From NCBI GenBank assembly GCA_903886485.1, contig CAISMH010000004.1, forward strand, positions 31,305 to 95,304: DNA of 64,000 nucleotides. Reading direction: 5' to 3'. Each line of letters starts with the position of its first letter. The first letter of the stretch is position 1. Positions 1 to 7,816 of this stretch are shown here, piece after piece. The position numbers and the translations under genes are program-made. Source of the DNA: an uncultured Burkholderiales bacterium. Lineage in GTDB: Bacteria > Pseudomonadota > Gammaproteobacteria > Burkholderiales > Burkholderiaceae_C. Under the pieces are notes generated by a model. It was given only the letters and a program-made list of their open reading frames with translations, was not told where the DNA came from and made no database searches.

Positions 1-1
1 C

Positions 2-937
2 CGCATGTCCAAGATCGTGCCTCAGCTGTGCAAAGTCGCACCCAACACCAACAAGTACCACATCGAAGACGTGCACCGCGCAGGCGGCATCATGGCCATC
101 TTGGGCGAACTCGACCGCGCAGGCAAGCTGCACACCGATGTGGGCACCGTGTTGGGCAAGAGCATGAAGTCCGTGCTTGACGAGTGGGACATTGCCCGCA
201 ACCCCAGCGACGCAGTGAAGACCTTTTATATGGCCGGTCCCGCAGGCATTCCAACGCAAGTGGCGTTCAGCCAAAACACACGTTGGCCCAGTCTTGACAC
301 CGACCGTGTGGAAGGCTGCATCCGCTCGGCGCAACATGCGTTCAGCAAAGAAGGTGGCTTGGCCGTGCTGCGCGGCAACATTGCGCTCGATGGCTGCGTG
401 GTCAAGACCGCTGGCGTGGACGACAGCTTGCTGGTGTTTGAAGGCCCCGCCCATGTGGTGGAGTCGCAAGACGAAGCGGTGGAGCACATCCTCAACGACC
501 AAGTCAAAGCGGGCGACATCGTGGTGGTGCGTTACGAAGGCCCCAAGGGCGGCCCCGGCATGCAAGAGATGCTGTATCCCACCAGCTACATCAAATCTAA
601 AGGTTTGGGCAAGGCCTGCGCCTTGTTGACGGATGGTCGTTTTTCTGGCGGAACCTCCGGCTTGTCCATCGGTCACTGCTCGCCCGAAGCGGCAGCGGGC
701 GGCACGATTGGTCTGGTGAAAAACGGTGACCGTATTCGCATCGATATTCCCAACCGCAGCATCAACGTCTTGGTCAGTGACGACGAGTTGGCCAAGCGCC
801 GCGTCGCGCAAGACAAGCTGGGCTGGAAGCCCGCCATGGCTCGCCCACGCAAAGTGTCGACTGCCCTCAAGGCCTATGCCTTGCTGGCTACCTCGGCGGA
901 CAAAGGGGCTGTGCGCGATTTGTCCTTGCTCGACTGA
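2..937 (+). CDS. ilvD: Dihydroxy-acid dehydratase, C-terminal part (truncated by window edge)
   Basis: This is the C-terminal ~310 residues of the Fe-S dehydratase that makes 2-keto acids from dihydroxy-acids in valine, leucine and isoleucine synthesis in the cytosol. The frame is open through the left edge, and the family is about 560-620 residues long, so roughly 250 or more N-terminal residues lie outside. The active-site serine segment GRFSGGTSG, the following GHCSPEAA segment and the C-terminal [13 protein letters not shown] helix are visible and typical. It ends 15 nt before lgt on the same strand. The family assignment is secure; ilvD and the sugar-acid dehydratases are related, but the sequence fits ilvD best. 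Confidence 0.93.
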   Translation, partial: RMSKIVPQLCKVAPNTNKYHIEDVHRAGGIMAILGELDRAGKLHTDVGTVLGKSMKSVLDEWDIARNPSDAVKTFYMAGPAGIPTQVAFSQNTRWPSLDTDRVEGCIRSAQHAFSKEGGLAVLRGNIALDGCVVKTAGVDDSLLVFEGPAHVVESQDEAVEHILNDQVKAGDIVVVRYEGPKGGPGMQEMLYPTSYIKSKGLGKACALLTDGRFSGGTSGLSIGHCSPEAAAGGTIGLVKNGDRIRIDIPNRSINVLVSDDELAKRRVAQDKLGWKPAMARPRKVSTALKAYALLATSADKGAVRDLSLLD

Positions 938-952
938 GTCGCGCCTGCTCAC

Positions 953-1768
953 ATGCTGATTCACCCCCAAATTGACCCAGTCGCCTTGGCCCTGGGCCCG
1001 ATAGCGATTCATTGGTACGGCCTGACTTACTTGGCTGCATTTGCTTTGTTTGTCGGCTTGGCGCGTTTGCGTTTGAAGCACGAGCCCTATGCCGCGCAAG
1101 TGGAGTTGGGCTCATGGTCAAAGCAAGACATTGAAGACATTTTGTTTTACGGCGTGATCGGCGTGGTCTTGGGCGGACGTATCGGCTACTGCGTGTTTTA
1201 CAACCCGATTTACTACGCGGCGCATCCATTTGAGGTGTTTGCCGTTTGGCAAGGCGGCATGAGTTTTCATGGCGGCATGCTGGGCGTGTTTGTGGCCACG
1301 GCGGTGTTTGCATGGCAACGCCACCGCCCTTGGTTGTGGGTCACCGATTTCATTGCGCCTTGTGTGCCAACGGGTTTGGCCGCAGGGCGCTTGGGCAACT
1401 TCATCAATGGTGAGTTGTGGGGCAGGGCGGCAGACCCTTCGCTGCCTTGGGCCATGGTGTTCCCACAAAGTGGCAGCCTCATGCCGCGCCATCCTTCGCA
1501 GGTCTATCAGTTCTTGGGCGAGGGCATTTTGTTGTTCGTGGTGTTGTGGCTCTACGCCCGCAAACCTCGCGCGGTGGGCGCGGTGTCTGGCGTGTTCATG
1601 ATGGGCTATGGCAGCTTGCGCTTCATCGCCGAATACTTCCGCGAGCCTGATGCCCACCTCGGTCTGCTGGCACTGGGCATGAGCATGGGCCAATGGCTGT
1701 GCGTGCCCATGGTGTGTGTCGGCGTGGCCCTGTGGCTGCGTGCGGCACGCCAACCAATACCTGCTTAG
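953..1768 (+). CDS. lgt: Prolipoprotein diacylglyceryl transferase
   Basis: Lgt is an inner-membrane enzyme that moves a diacylglyceryl group from phosphatidylglycerol to the lipobox cysteine of prolipoproteins. The 271-residue product has the usual length and several hydrophobic segments. It shows the diagnostic motifs FHGGMLG (about residues 104-110) and [14 protein letters not shown] (about 145-158), which hold the essential arginine and asparagine. The start ATG lies 15 nt after the ilvD stop. The window encodes several clients, for example the NodT-type outer membrane lipoprotein and the Cu/Zn superoxide dismutase. Confidence 0.96.
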   Translation: MLIHPQIDPVALALGPIAIHWYGLTYLAAFALFVGLARLRLKHEPYAAQVELGSWSKQDIEDILFYGVIGVVLGGRIGYCVFYNPIYYAAHPFEVFAVWQGGMSFHGGMLGVFVATAVFAWQRHRPWLWVTDFIAPCVPTGLAAGRLGNFINGELWGRAADPSLPWAMVFPQSGSLMPRHPSQVYQFLGEGILLFVVLWLYARKPRAVGAVSGVFMMGYGSLRFIAEYFREPDAHLGLLALGMSMGQWLCVPMVCVGVALWLRAARQPIPA

Positions 1769-1842
1769 TTTTTTGCTCTAGGGTTAGCCCTTGAGGGAAA
1801 GTCCTCGCACGCCAAGGCCTGTGACGATGATTTTTCATTTGA

Positions 1843-1858
1843 TAATTACGCGTAATTA
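1843..1858. promoter_or_regulatory. 16-bp perfect palindrome, probable operator of the GntR/MatR-type regulator
   Basis: TAATTACGCGTAATTA is a perfect 16-bp inverted repeat that ends 26 nt before the ATG of the downstream GntR gene. The same half-sites with a 4-bp centre (TAATTA-N4-TAATTA) occur twice before the paralogous regulator near 30.35 kb. FCD-type GntR proteins usually bind such short palindromes and autoregulate. That both regulators read this site is inferred. Confidence 0.75.
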
Positions 1859-1884
1859 CCGAGAGTTTTTCAAACACTCAATTG

Positions 1885-2559
1885 ATGCGATCACTTCCCA
1901 GTTCCTTGCATGACGATGTGGCCTCTAAACTGAGGAACTACATTTTTGAAGGCCAGCTTCGCCCTGGCAGCTTCATTGATGAAGCGACCCTGTGTGAGTT
2001 GTGGTCCATCTCACGCACACCGCTGCGCGAAGCGCTCAAGGTCCTCACTGCCGAAGGTTTGGTGCGCCACGAACCGCGACGCGGCTGCTTTGTGAACGAA
2101 GTCACCGAGCAAGACCTCGATGACATTTTCCCCGTCATTGCGCTGCTTGAAGGACGTTGTGCCTTTGATGCCACCCAACGTGCCACGCCAGCCGATGTGC
2201 AGGTGCTGGAGGTCTGGCATGAACGTTTGCGGCAGCATGCCTTAGCAGGGCGCATTCAAGATTACTACGAGGCTAACTTCGCCATTCACGAGGCCATCAT
2301 CACGCTGGCCAATAACAAATGGCTCGCGCAAACCATTTCGGATTTGCGCAAAATTTTGAAACTGGCACGTTTGCAGCAGCTCCATGCGCCGGGTCGGTTG
2401 AAGCAAAGTTTGAAAGAACATTTGGCGGTATTCGAGGCACTCAAAGCAGGGGATGCAGCGGGTGCAGAAGAAGCCATGCGCGATCATCTGTTGCAACAAC
2501 GCGAAGCTTTGCGCTCGCTGGCGTTGGCACAGCGCCGTGTCTTGGCGGATCGGCCGTAA
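1885..2559 (+). CDS. GntR-family (FadR/FCD subfamily) regulator of malonate locus A, MatR-like
   Basis: This 224-residue DNA-binding regulator has an N-terminal winged helix (about residues 8-75, with SRTPLREALKVLTAEG as recognition region) and a C-terminal all-helical FCD ligand domain. I chose the ATG at 1885; a TTG codon directly before it is also possible. It is a close paralogue of the regulator at 30376, sharing long identical stretches such as HEPRRGCFVN. It is followed by a Bug protein and a malonyl-CoA synthetase on the same strand, so it probably senses malonate or malonyl-CoA. A perfect palindrome just upstream suggests autoregulation. Confidence 0.88.
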   Translation: MRSLPSSLHDDVASKLRNYIFEGQLRPGSFIDEATLCELWSISRTPLREALKVLTAEGLVRHEPRRGCFVNEVTEQDLDDIFPVIALLEGRCAFDATQRATPADVQVLEVWHERLRQHALAGRIQDYYEANFAIHEAIITLANNKWLAQTISDLRKILKLARLQQLHAPGRLKQSLKEHLAVFEALKAGDAAGAEEAMRDHLLQQREALRSLALAQRRVLADRP

Positions 2560-2607
2560 CAAGCGACAGCCGATGGTCGCGATCCATCCACTCTGGGACC
2601 CACGCAT

Positions 2608-2623
2608 CACCTCGCTCGAGGTG
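2608..2623. promoter_or_regulatory. Inverted repeat between regulator and Bug gene
   Basis: CACCTCG-CT-CGAGGTG is a 7-bp perfect inverted repeat with a 2-nt centre, in the 123-nt gap between the GntR gene and the Bug gene, about 60 nt before the Bug start codon. It could be an operator or, in RNA, a small intercistronic hairpin. No T-run follows, so it is not a standard terminator. Confidence 0.4.
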
Positions 2624-2682
2624 GTGTGTCAAACAAGTACTGCCCATGAATCAGCGAACCCAAAACCATTGAGGAGACAAGC

Positions 2683-3675
2683 ATGAAGCATTTCAAAACA
2701 AACACAAACCGCCGACAGTGGATGGCGCTCACCGCAGCCGCATGCGCCGCATGGGGCATGGAGGCGCAAGCGCAAAGCGCGTGGCCCACCAAACCTGTCA
2801 CCTTGATTGTTCCTTTCCCCGCCGGTGGTGGCACTGATGCGTTTGCGCGTCCGTTCTCTGCCCAGTTTGCCAAGCAGACCGGCAAGACCTTGATCATTGA
2901 CAACCGCGGCGGTGCCGGGGGTAACTTGGGTGCAGGTGTGGCTGCCAAAGCTGCTCCCGATGGCTACACCTTGTTCATGGGCGCTGTGCATCACTCGATT
3001 GCCCCTTCGATGTACCCCAAGCTGGATTACGACTTGGAACGCGACTTTGTGCCCTTGACCATGATCGCGATGGTGCCGCAGGTGCTGGTGGTCAACCCCA
3101 AAAAAGTCTCGGGTGATTTCAAATCCTTCTTGGCCGATGTGCGCAAGAACCCCGGCAAATTCAATTACGGCTCTGCGGGCGGCGGCACCTCACACCACAT
3201 GGCTGGCGAGTTGTTCAAGCTGCAAACCAACACCTTCATCACGCACATCCCCTACCGTGGTGCAGGGCCCGCATTGCAAGATTTGATGGGCGGCAATGTG
3301 GACATGGTGTTTGATGGCTTGGGCTCTTCCGCGCAGCACATCAAGAGCGGTCGCCTCAAAGCCTTGATGGTGTCTGGCACCAAACGCAACGCAGCGTTCC
3401 CAGATGTGCCTTGCGCCGCCGAACTCGGTTTGCCCGACTACACCGTGAGCACTTGGTACGGCTTATGGGCACCCAAAGGAACCCCCGCCGATGTGCAAGC
3501 CCACATTTTGGAAGAAGTGAAAAAAGTGTCCACCGGCGAAGAGCTAAAAGTGGCTTGGGCCAACAACGGTGCTGACTTTCCCGCCATGACCAGCGCACAA
3601 TTTGCCACCTTTGTGCACAACGAGATCAAACGCTGGGCATCGGTGGTCAAAGCCTCTGGCGCCAAACTCGATTGA
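2683..3675 (+). CDS. Tripartite tricarboxylate transporter substrate-binding protein (Bug/TctC family)
   Basis: This is a periplasmic solute-binding protein of 330 residues. It starts with a signal peptide of about 28 residues (Arg-rich start, alanine-rich core, cleavage near AQA) and then the typical Bug start WPTKPVTLIVPFPAGGGTD. Ligands of the family are carboxylates held by two loops near residues 40 and 155. A good Shine-Dalgarno (GAGGAG) precedes the ATG. It sits between a MatR-like regulator and a malonyl-CoA synthetase, so malonate or a related dicarboxylate is the inferred ligand. No TctA/TctB membrane genes are nearby. Confidence 0.92.
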   Translation: MKHFKTNTNRRQWMALTAAACAAWGMEAQAQSAWPTKPVTLIVPFPAGGGTDAFARPFSAQFAKQTGKTLIIDNRGGAGGNLGAGVAAKAAPDGYTLFMGAVHHSIAPSMYPKLDYDLERDFVPLTMIAMVPQVLVVNPKKVSGDFKSFLADVRKNPGKFNYGSAGGGTSHHMAGELFKLQTNTFITHIPYRGAGPALQDLMGGNVDMVFDGLGSSAQHIKSGRLKALMVSGTKRNAAFPDVPCAAELGLPDYTVSTWYGLWAPKGTPADVQAHILEEVKKVSTGEELKVAWANNGADFPAMTSAQFATFVHNEIKRWASVVKASGAKLD

Positions 3676-3689
3676 ACTGAAGACAGAAC

Positions 3690-5237
3690 ATGAATCACAA
3701 CCTCTATGCGGCGCTGCGTGCCGCGTTTCCTCACCACTTAAACGCCACCGCCATCGAAACAGACGATGGTTTGCGCTACAGCTGGTCTGACTTAGAGCGT
3801 GCCAGCGCCATGATGGCCAATCTGCTGGATTCGCTCCACATCCCCAAGGGCGCACGCGTGGCCGTGCAAGTGGAAAAGTCGGTCGAAGCCATGATGCTCT
3901 ACCTCGCCACCTTGCGTGCGGGCTATGTGTTCTTACCTCTGAACACCGCTTACCAAAGCGCAGAGATGGAGTACTTCATTGGCAATGCAGAGCCCGCTGT
4001 GGTGGTGTGCAGCAGCAAAAATTTTGGCTGGGTCAGCAAGATTGCCTTCAAAGCAGGCACGCACCACGTGTTCACCTTGGATGACAACCGCACGGGCAGC
4101 TTGCTCGAACGCGCAGCGCATTGTTCCGACCAACACCACGTGGTGCAAAGTCAAGCCGATGACTTGGCTGCTATTTTGTACACCAGTGGCACCACGGGGC
4201 GCAGCAAAGGCGCGATGCTCTCGCATGGCAACATGCTCAGCAACGCCCAGACTTTGAAAAATTATTGGGGCTGGAAGCCGGGTGATGTACTGATTCATGC
4301 ACTGCCAATTTTTCATGTGCACGGCTTGTTTGTCGCCATCCACGGCGCGCTACTCAATGGCAGCAAGATGATTTGGTTGTCTAAGTTTGATCCCAAACTC
4401 GTCATCGCCAAAATGCCGCAAGCCACCGTGTTCATGGGCGTGCCCACGCTGTATGTACGCATGTTGGCCGAACCCAGTTTGACCCAAGCACAAACCGCCA
4501 ACATGCGCTTGTTCATTGCAGGCTCGGCACCACTGCTGTTAGAAACCTTCAATGAATGGCATGCGCGCACGGGGCAAAAGATTTTGGAGCGCTACGGCAT
4601 GAGCGAAACCGTCATGCTCACCTCCAACCCTTATGCGGCTGATCCACGTTACCCCGGTCAAACCGAACGGCGCGGTGGCACGGTAGGTTTTCCTTTGCCC
4701 GGTGTGTCCTTGCGCGTCCATGACGATACAGGCAAAGCCTTGCCCGCGGGTGAGATTGGCGGCATTCAAGTCAAAGGCCCCAATGTGTTTGGCGGCTACT
4801 GGCGTATGCCCGAGAAAACCAAAGAGGAGTTCACTGCCGACGGCTATTTCAAAACGGGCGATGTGGGCAAAGTGGATGAGCGCGGCTATGTGGTCATCGT
4901 GGGCCGCAGCAAAGACCTGATCATCAGCGGCGGCTACAACGTCTACCCCGCAGAAATTGAGGGCTACATCAACGAGATGCCAGCTGTGGCAGAGAGCGCC
5001 TTGATTGGCGTGCCGCACCCAGACTTTGGGGAGGTCGGCGTCGCCGTCGTGATCGCCAAACCCGGCACCCAAGTCGAGCCCGATGCGGTGATTGCAGCGC
5101 TCAAGTCCAAACTCGCCAACTTCAAGATTCCCAAGCAGTGTTTTGTGGTGGCTGAACTGCCGCGCAACACCATGGGGAAGGTCCAGAAGAACTTGCTGCG
5201 TGAGCAGTACAAGAACTTGTTTGAACGCAAGACTTAA
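3690..5237 (+). CDS. matB: Malonyl-CoA synthetase (MatB-like, locus A)
   Basis: This is a 515-residue AMP-forming acyl-CoA synthetase that would activate malonate (or methylmalonate) to its CoA ester. The phosphate loop [11 protein letters not shown] is near residues 167-177, the A5 motif YGMSET near 304 and the C-terminal GKVQKN lysine motif near the end. It is a full-length close paralogue of the synthetase at 32591, which lies in a complete mad/mat locus, and this supports the malonate call. Locus A itself has no malonyl-CoA decarboxylase. Its TAA stop overlaps the stop of the convergent cphA gene by two bases, leaving no room for a terminator between them. Confidence 0.88.
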   Translation: MNHNLYAALRAAFPHHLNATAIETDDGLRYSWSDLERASAMMANLLDSLHIPKGARVAVQVEKSVEAMMLYLATLRAGYVFLPLNTAYQSAEMEYFIGNAEPAVVVCSSKNFGWVSKIAFKAGTHHVFTLDDNRTGSLLERAAHCSDQHHVVQSQADDLAAILYTSGTTGRSKGAMLSHGNMLSNAQTLKNYWGWKPGDVLIHALPIFHVHGLFVAIHGALLNGSKMIWLSKFDPKLVIAKMPQATVFMGVPTLYVRMLAEPSLTQAQTANMRLFIAGSAPLLLETFNEWHARTGQKILERYGMSETVMLTSNPYAADPRYPGQTERRGGTVGFPLPGVSLRVHDDTGKALPAGEIGGIQVKGPNVFGGYWRMPEKTKEEFTADGYFKTGDVGKVDERGYVVIVGRSKDLIISGGYNVYPAEIEGYINEMPAVAESALIGVPHPDFGEVGVAVVIAKPGTQVEPDAVIAALKSKLANFKIPKQCFVVAELPRNTMGKVQKNLLREQYKNLFERKT

Positions 5238-7816
5238 CCAGCCAGTGCTGCCGAGTTCACCCGTTGCGTGATGTGTGCCAAGGCCTCATCCACTTGGTCG
5301 ATCAAGATCAAACACAAATCGCCTTTTTGCAAACGTTCCATGGCGCGGTCAATCGCCAAAAACTCGCCGTGAATTTCATCGATGTGGGTGGTGCGTTTCG
5401 CACCTTCCAAGCCTTGACGTAAGAGCTTGAGGACCTCGCCATCCACGCGACCACGTTGGCAGGCATCTTGGTACAACACCACGTCATCAAATGCTTCGCC
5501 AATGATGCGGGTTTGCTCGCGGATGTCCTCATCGCGGCGGTCACCCGCACCACTGATCACGACACTGCGGCGTTGCGCGGGCAGGTTGGTCACAGCCTGC
5601 ACCAGTGCTTTGATGGCGTCTGGGTTGTGGCCGTAATCGGCGATCACGGTCGCGCCTTTGTAATCAAACACGTTGAAGCGTCCGGGCACAGCGTTGCTGT
5701 CGCTGACGAAAGTTGCCAAGCCTTTGCAGATGGTTTGCCAAGGCACGCCCACGGCCCACGCAGCACCGATTGAGGCCATCGCGTTTTCAATTTGAAAACC
5801 AATGGCACCGCTGCGCGTGACAGGAATTTCCGACAAAGGAATGCGCACCGAGTGGTGACCTTGCATGGCGACGATTTGATCGTCTTCGACAAACAGCACG
5901 CGTTTGCCTTGGGCACGGTGCGTGGCGATCACAGGGTGGTGTGAGTCCAAGCCAAAGAAGGTCACTTGGCCTGGGCAATTGTTGGCCATGGCGGCCACGA
6001 TGGGGTCTGTGGCATTGAGCACCGCAGTGCCAGACGCAGCCACGTTTTGCACGATGACGCGTTTCAACACGGCCAGGTCTTCGACCGTCGAGATGTAGTT
6101 CAACCCCAAGTGGTCGCCCATGCCGATGTTGGTGACCACAGCCACTTGGCAGCGGTCAAAGGCCAAGCCTTCGCGCAGCATGCCACCGCGAGCGGTTTCG
6201 AGCACGGCGGCATCCACATCGGGGTGGGCCAAGACGTTGCGTCCACTGCGTGGACCGCTGCAATCGCCGCTGTCGGTTTGACGGCCGTTGACATACACGC
6301 CGTCCGTGTTGGTCATGCCCACGCGCAAACCGTTGGCGCGCAGCAGATGAGAGGTCAGACGCACAGTGGTGGTCTTGCCGTTGGTGCCGGTGACCGCAAT
6401 CACGGGAATGCGACCATCGCTGCCATCAGGGAACATGGTGGCCATGACGGCTTCGCCGACATCGCGGCCCTTGCCAAACGAGGGGCTCAAATGCATGCGC
6501 AAGCCGGGAGCGGCGTTGACTTCGACCACACCGCCGCTTTGTTCTTCCAAAGGGCGCAAGACCGATTCGCACACCACGTCCACACCGCAAATATCCAAGC
6601 CCACCATTTGCGCAGCCGCGATGGCGCGCAAGGCAACTTCAGGATGCACATCATCGGTCACGTCGGTGGCGGTGCCGCCGGTGGAGAGGTTGGCGTTGTT
6701 GCGCAGAATCACACGTGCGCCTTTGGCCGGCACGGAATGGGCTTCATAGCCTTGCTCTTTGAGGCGTGCAATGGCAATGTCATCGAAGCGGATTTTGGTC
6801 AGCGAGGTCGCGTGGCCCTCGCCGCGGCGTGGGTCGGCATTGACGATGTCCACCAACTCACGCACTGTGTTTTTGCCATTGCCAATGACCAGTGGGGGTT
6901 CGCGGCGTGCTGCGGCGACGAGCTTGTTGCCCACCACCAGCAAGCGGTAGTCGCTACCGGGTAAGAAGCGCTCGACCAACACGTCATCGCGGTGCGCAAC
7001 CGCGGTGAGGTAAGCCGCTTTCACACCTTCTTCGCTGGTCACGTTGACGGAGATGCCTTTGCCTTGATTGCCGTCACGTGGCTTGACCACCACGGGCAAA
7101 CCAATCTCTTGGGCCGCTGCCCATGCGTCTTCGGGACTCTTGACGGGGCGACCCAAAGGCACGGGCACACCCGCGGCATGGAGCAGCTTTTTGGTCAGCT
7201 CTTTGTCTTGCGCGATGGACTCGGCGATGGCGCTGGTGGAGTCAATCTCCGCCGCTTGGATGCGACGCTGCTTGCTGCCCCAGCCTAATTGCACCAAGCT
7301 GCCTTCGGTCAATCGACGAAATGGAATGCCACGCGCAATGGCTGCGTTGACGATAGAACCTGTAGATGGGCCCAAGCGGATTTCTTCATCGAGTTCGCGC
7401 AGCTGGTGAATGGCGGCATCTACATCGAAGCTGGTGTTGGTCAACGCGGCGATGCAGAGTTGGTGTGCGAGCTTCAAAGCCATCACACCGACTTGCTCTT
7501 CGCTGTATTCCACAACGACTTGAAACAAACCTTTGTCTGTCGTATCGGTTGTACGGCTGAAGGTGACGGGGCAGCCAGCCTCGATTTGCAGGTGCAGCGT
7601 GGCAGCTTCGAGTGCGTGAGCCATGCTCAGCTTGACCTTGTGGTCTGTCGGTTGCAGGTTGCCCACGCCCGGGAAGAGGTTGCGCAGGCGTTTTTCGAAG
7701 TCTGCGTGTGAGCTCAGGTCAATTTCTGCCTCATCGCAAGTCGCCAAGGCTTCCACAGCCGTGTGACGAGTCCAGAGGTTGGGGCCGCGCAGGGCGCGGA
7801 TACGAGAGACTTCCAT
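5234..7816 (-). CDS. cphA: Cyanophycin synthetase with intact Mur-ligase site (CphA)
   Basis: This 860-residue enzyme would polymerise aspartate and arginine into cyanophycin in the cytoplasm. The order is N-terminal domain (about 1-160), ATP-grasp domain (about 200-460, adding Asp) and Mur-ligase-like domain (470-860, adding Arg) with an intact P-loop GTNGKTT at 477-483. The N domain has H67-A-L-E70-A where its partner and many cyanobacterial CphA proteins have HxxEH, so the primer-making hydrolytic site reported for some CphA enzymes is probably lost here. I chose the ATG at 7816, since homologous sequence starts at MEVSRIRALRGPN and the longer frame upstream runs inside the neighbouring gene. 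It overlaps the stop of the partner gene as TAATG. Confidence 0.93.
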   Translation of the reverse strand: MEVSRIRALRGPNLWTRHTAVEALATCDEAEIDLSSHADFEKRLRNLFPGVGNLQPTDHKVKLSMAHALEAATLHLQIEAGCPVTFSRTTDTTDKGLFQVVVEYSEEQVGVMALKLAHQLCIAALTNTSFDVDAAIHQLRELDEEIRLGPSTGSIVNAAIARGIPFRRLTEGSLVQLGWGSKQRRIQAAEIDSTSAIAESIAQDKELTKKLLHAAGVPVPLGRPVKSPEDAWAAAQEIGLPVVVKPRDGNQGKGISVNVTSEEGVKAAYLTAVAHRDDVLVERFLPGSDYRLLVVGNKLVAAARREPPLVIGNGKNTVRELVDIVNADPRRGEGHATSLTKIRFDDIAIARLKEQGYEAHSVPAKGARVILRNNANLSTGGTATDVTDDVHPEVALRAIAAAQMVGLDICGVDVVCESVLRPLEEQSGGVVEVNAAPGLRMHLSPSFGKGRDVGEAVMATMFPDGSDGRIPVIAVTGTNGKTTTVRLTSHLLRANGLRVGMTNTDGVYVNGRQTDSGDCSGPRSGRNVLAHPDVDAAVLETARGGMLREGLAFDRCQVAVVTNIGMGDHLGLNYISTVEDLAVLKRVIVQNVAASGTAVLNATDPIVAAMANNCPGQVTFFGLDSHHPVIATHRAQGKRVLFVEDDQIVAMQGHHSVRIPLSEIPVTRSGAIGFQIENAMASIGAAWAVGVPWQTICKGLATFVSDSNAVPGRFNVFDYKGATVIADYGHNPDAIKALVQAVTNLPAQRRSVVISGAGDRRDEDIREQTRIIGEAFDDVVLYQDACQRGRVDGEVLKLLRQGLEGAKRTTHIDEIHGEFLAIDRAMERLQKGDLCLILIDQVDEALAHITQRVNSAALAG

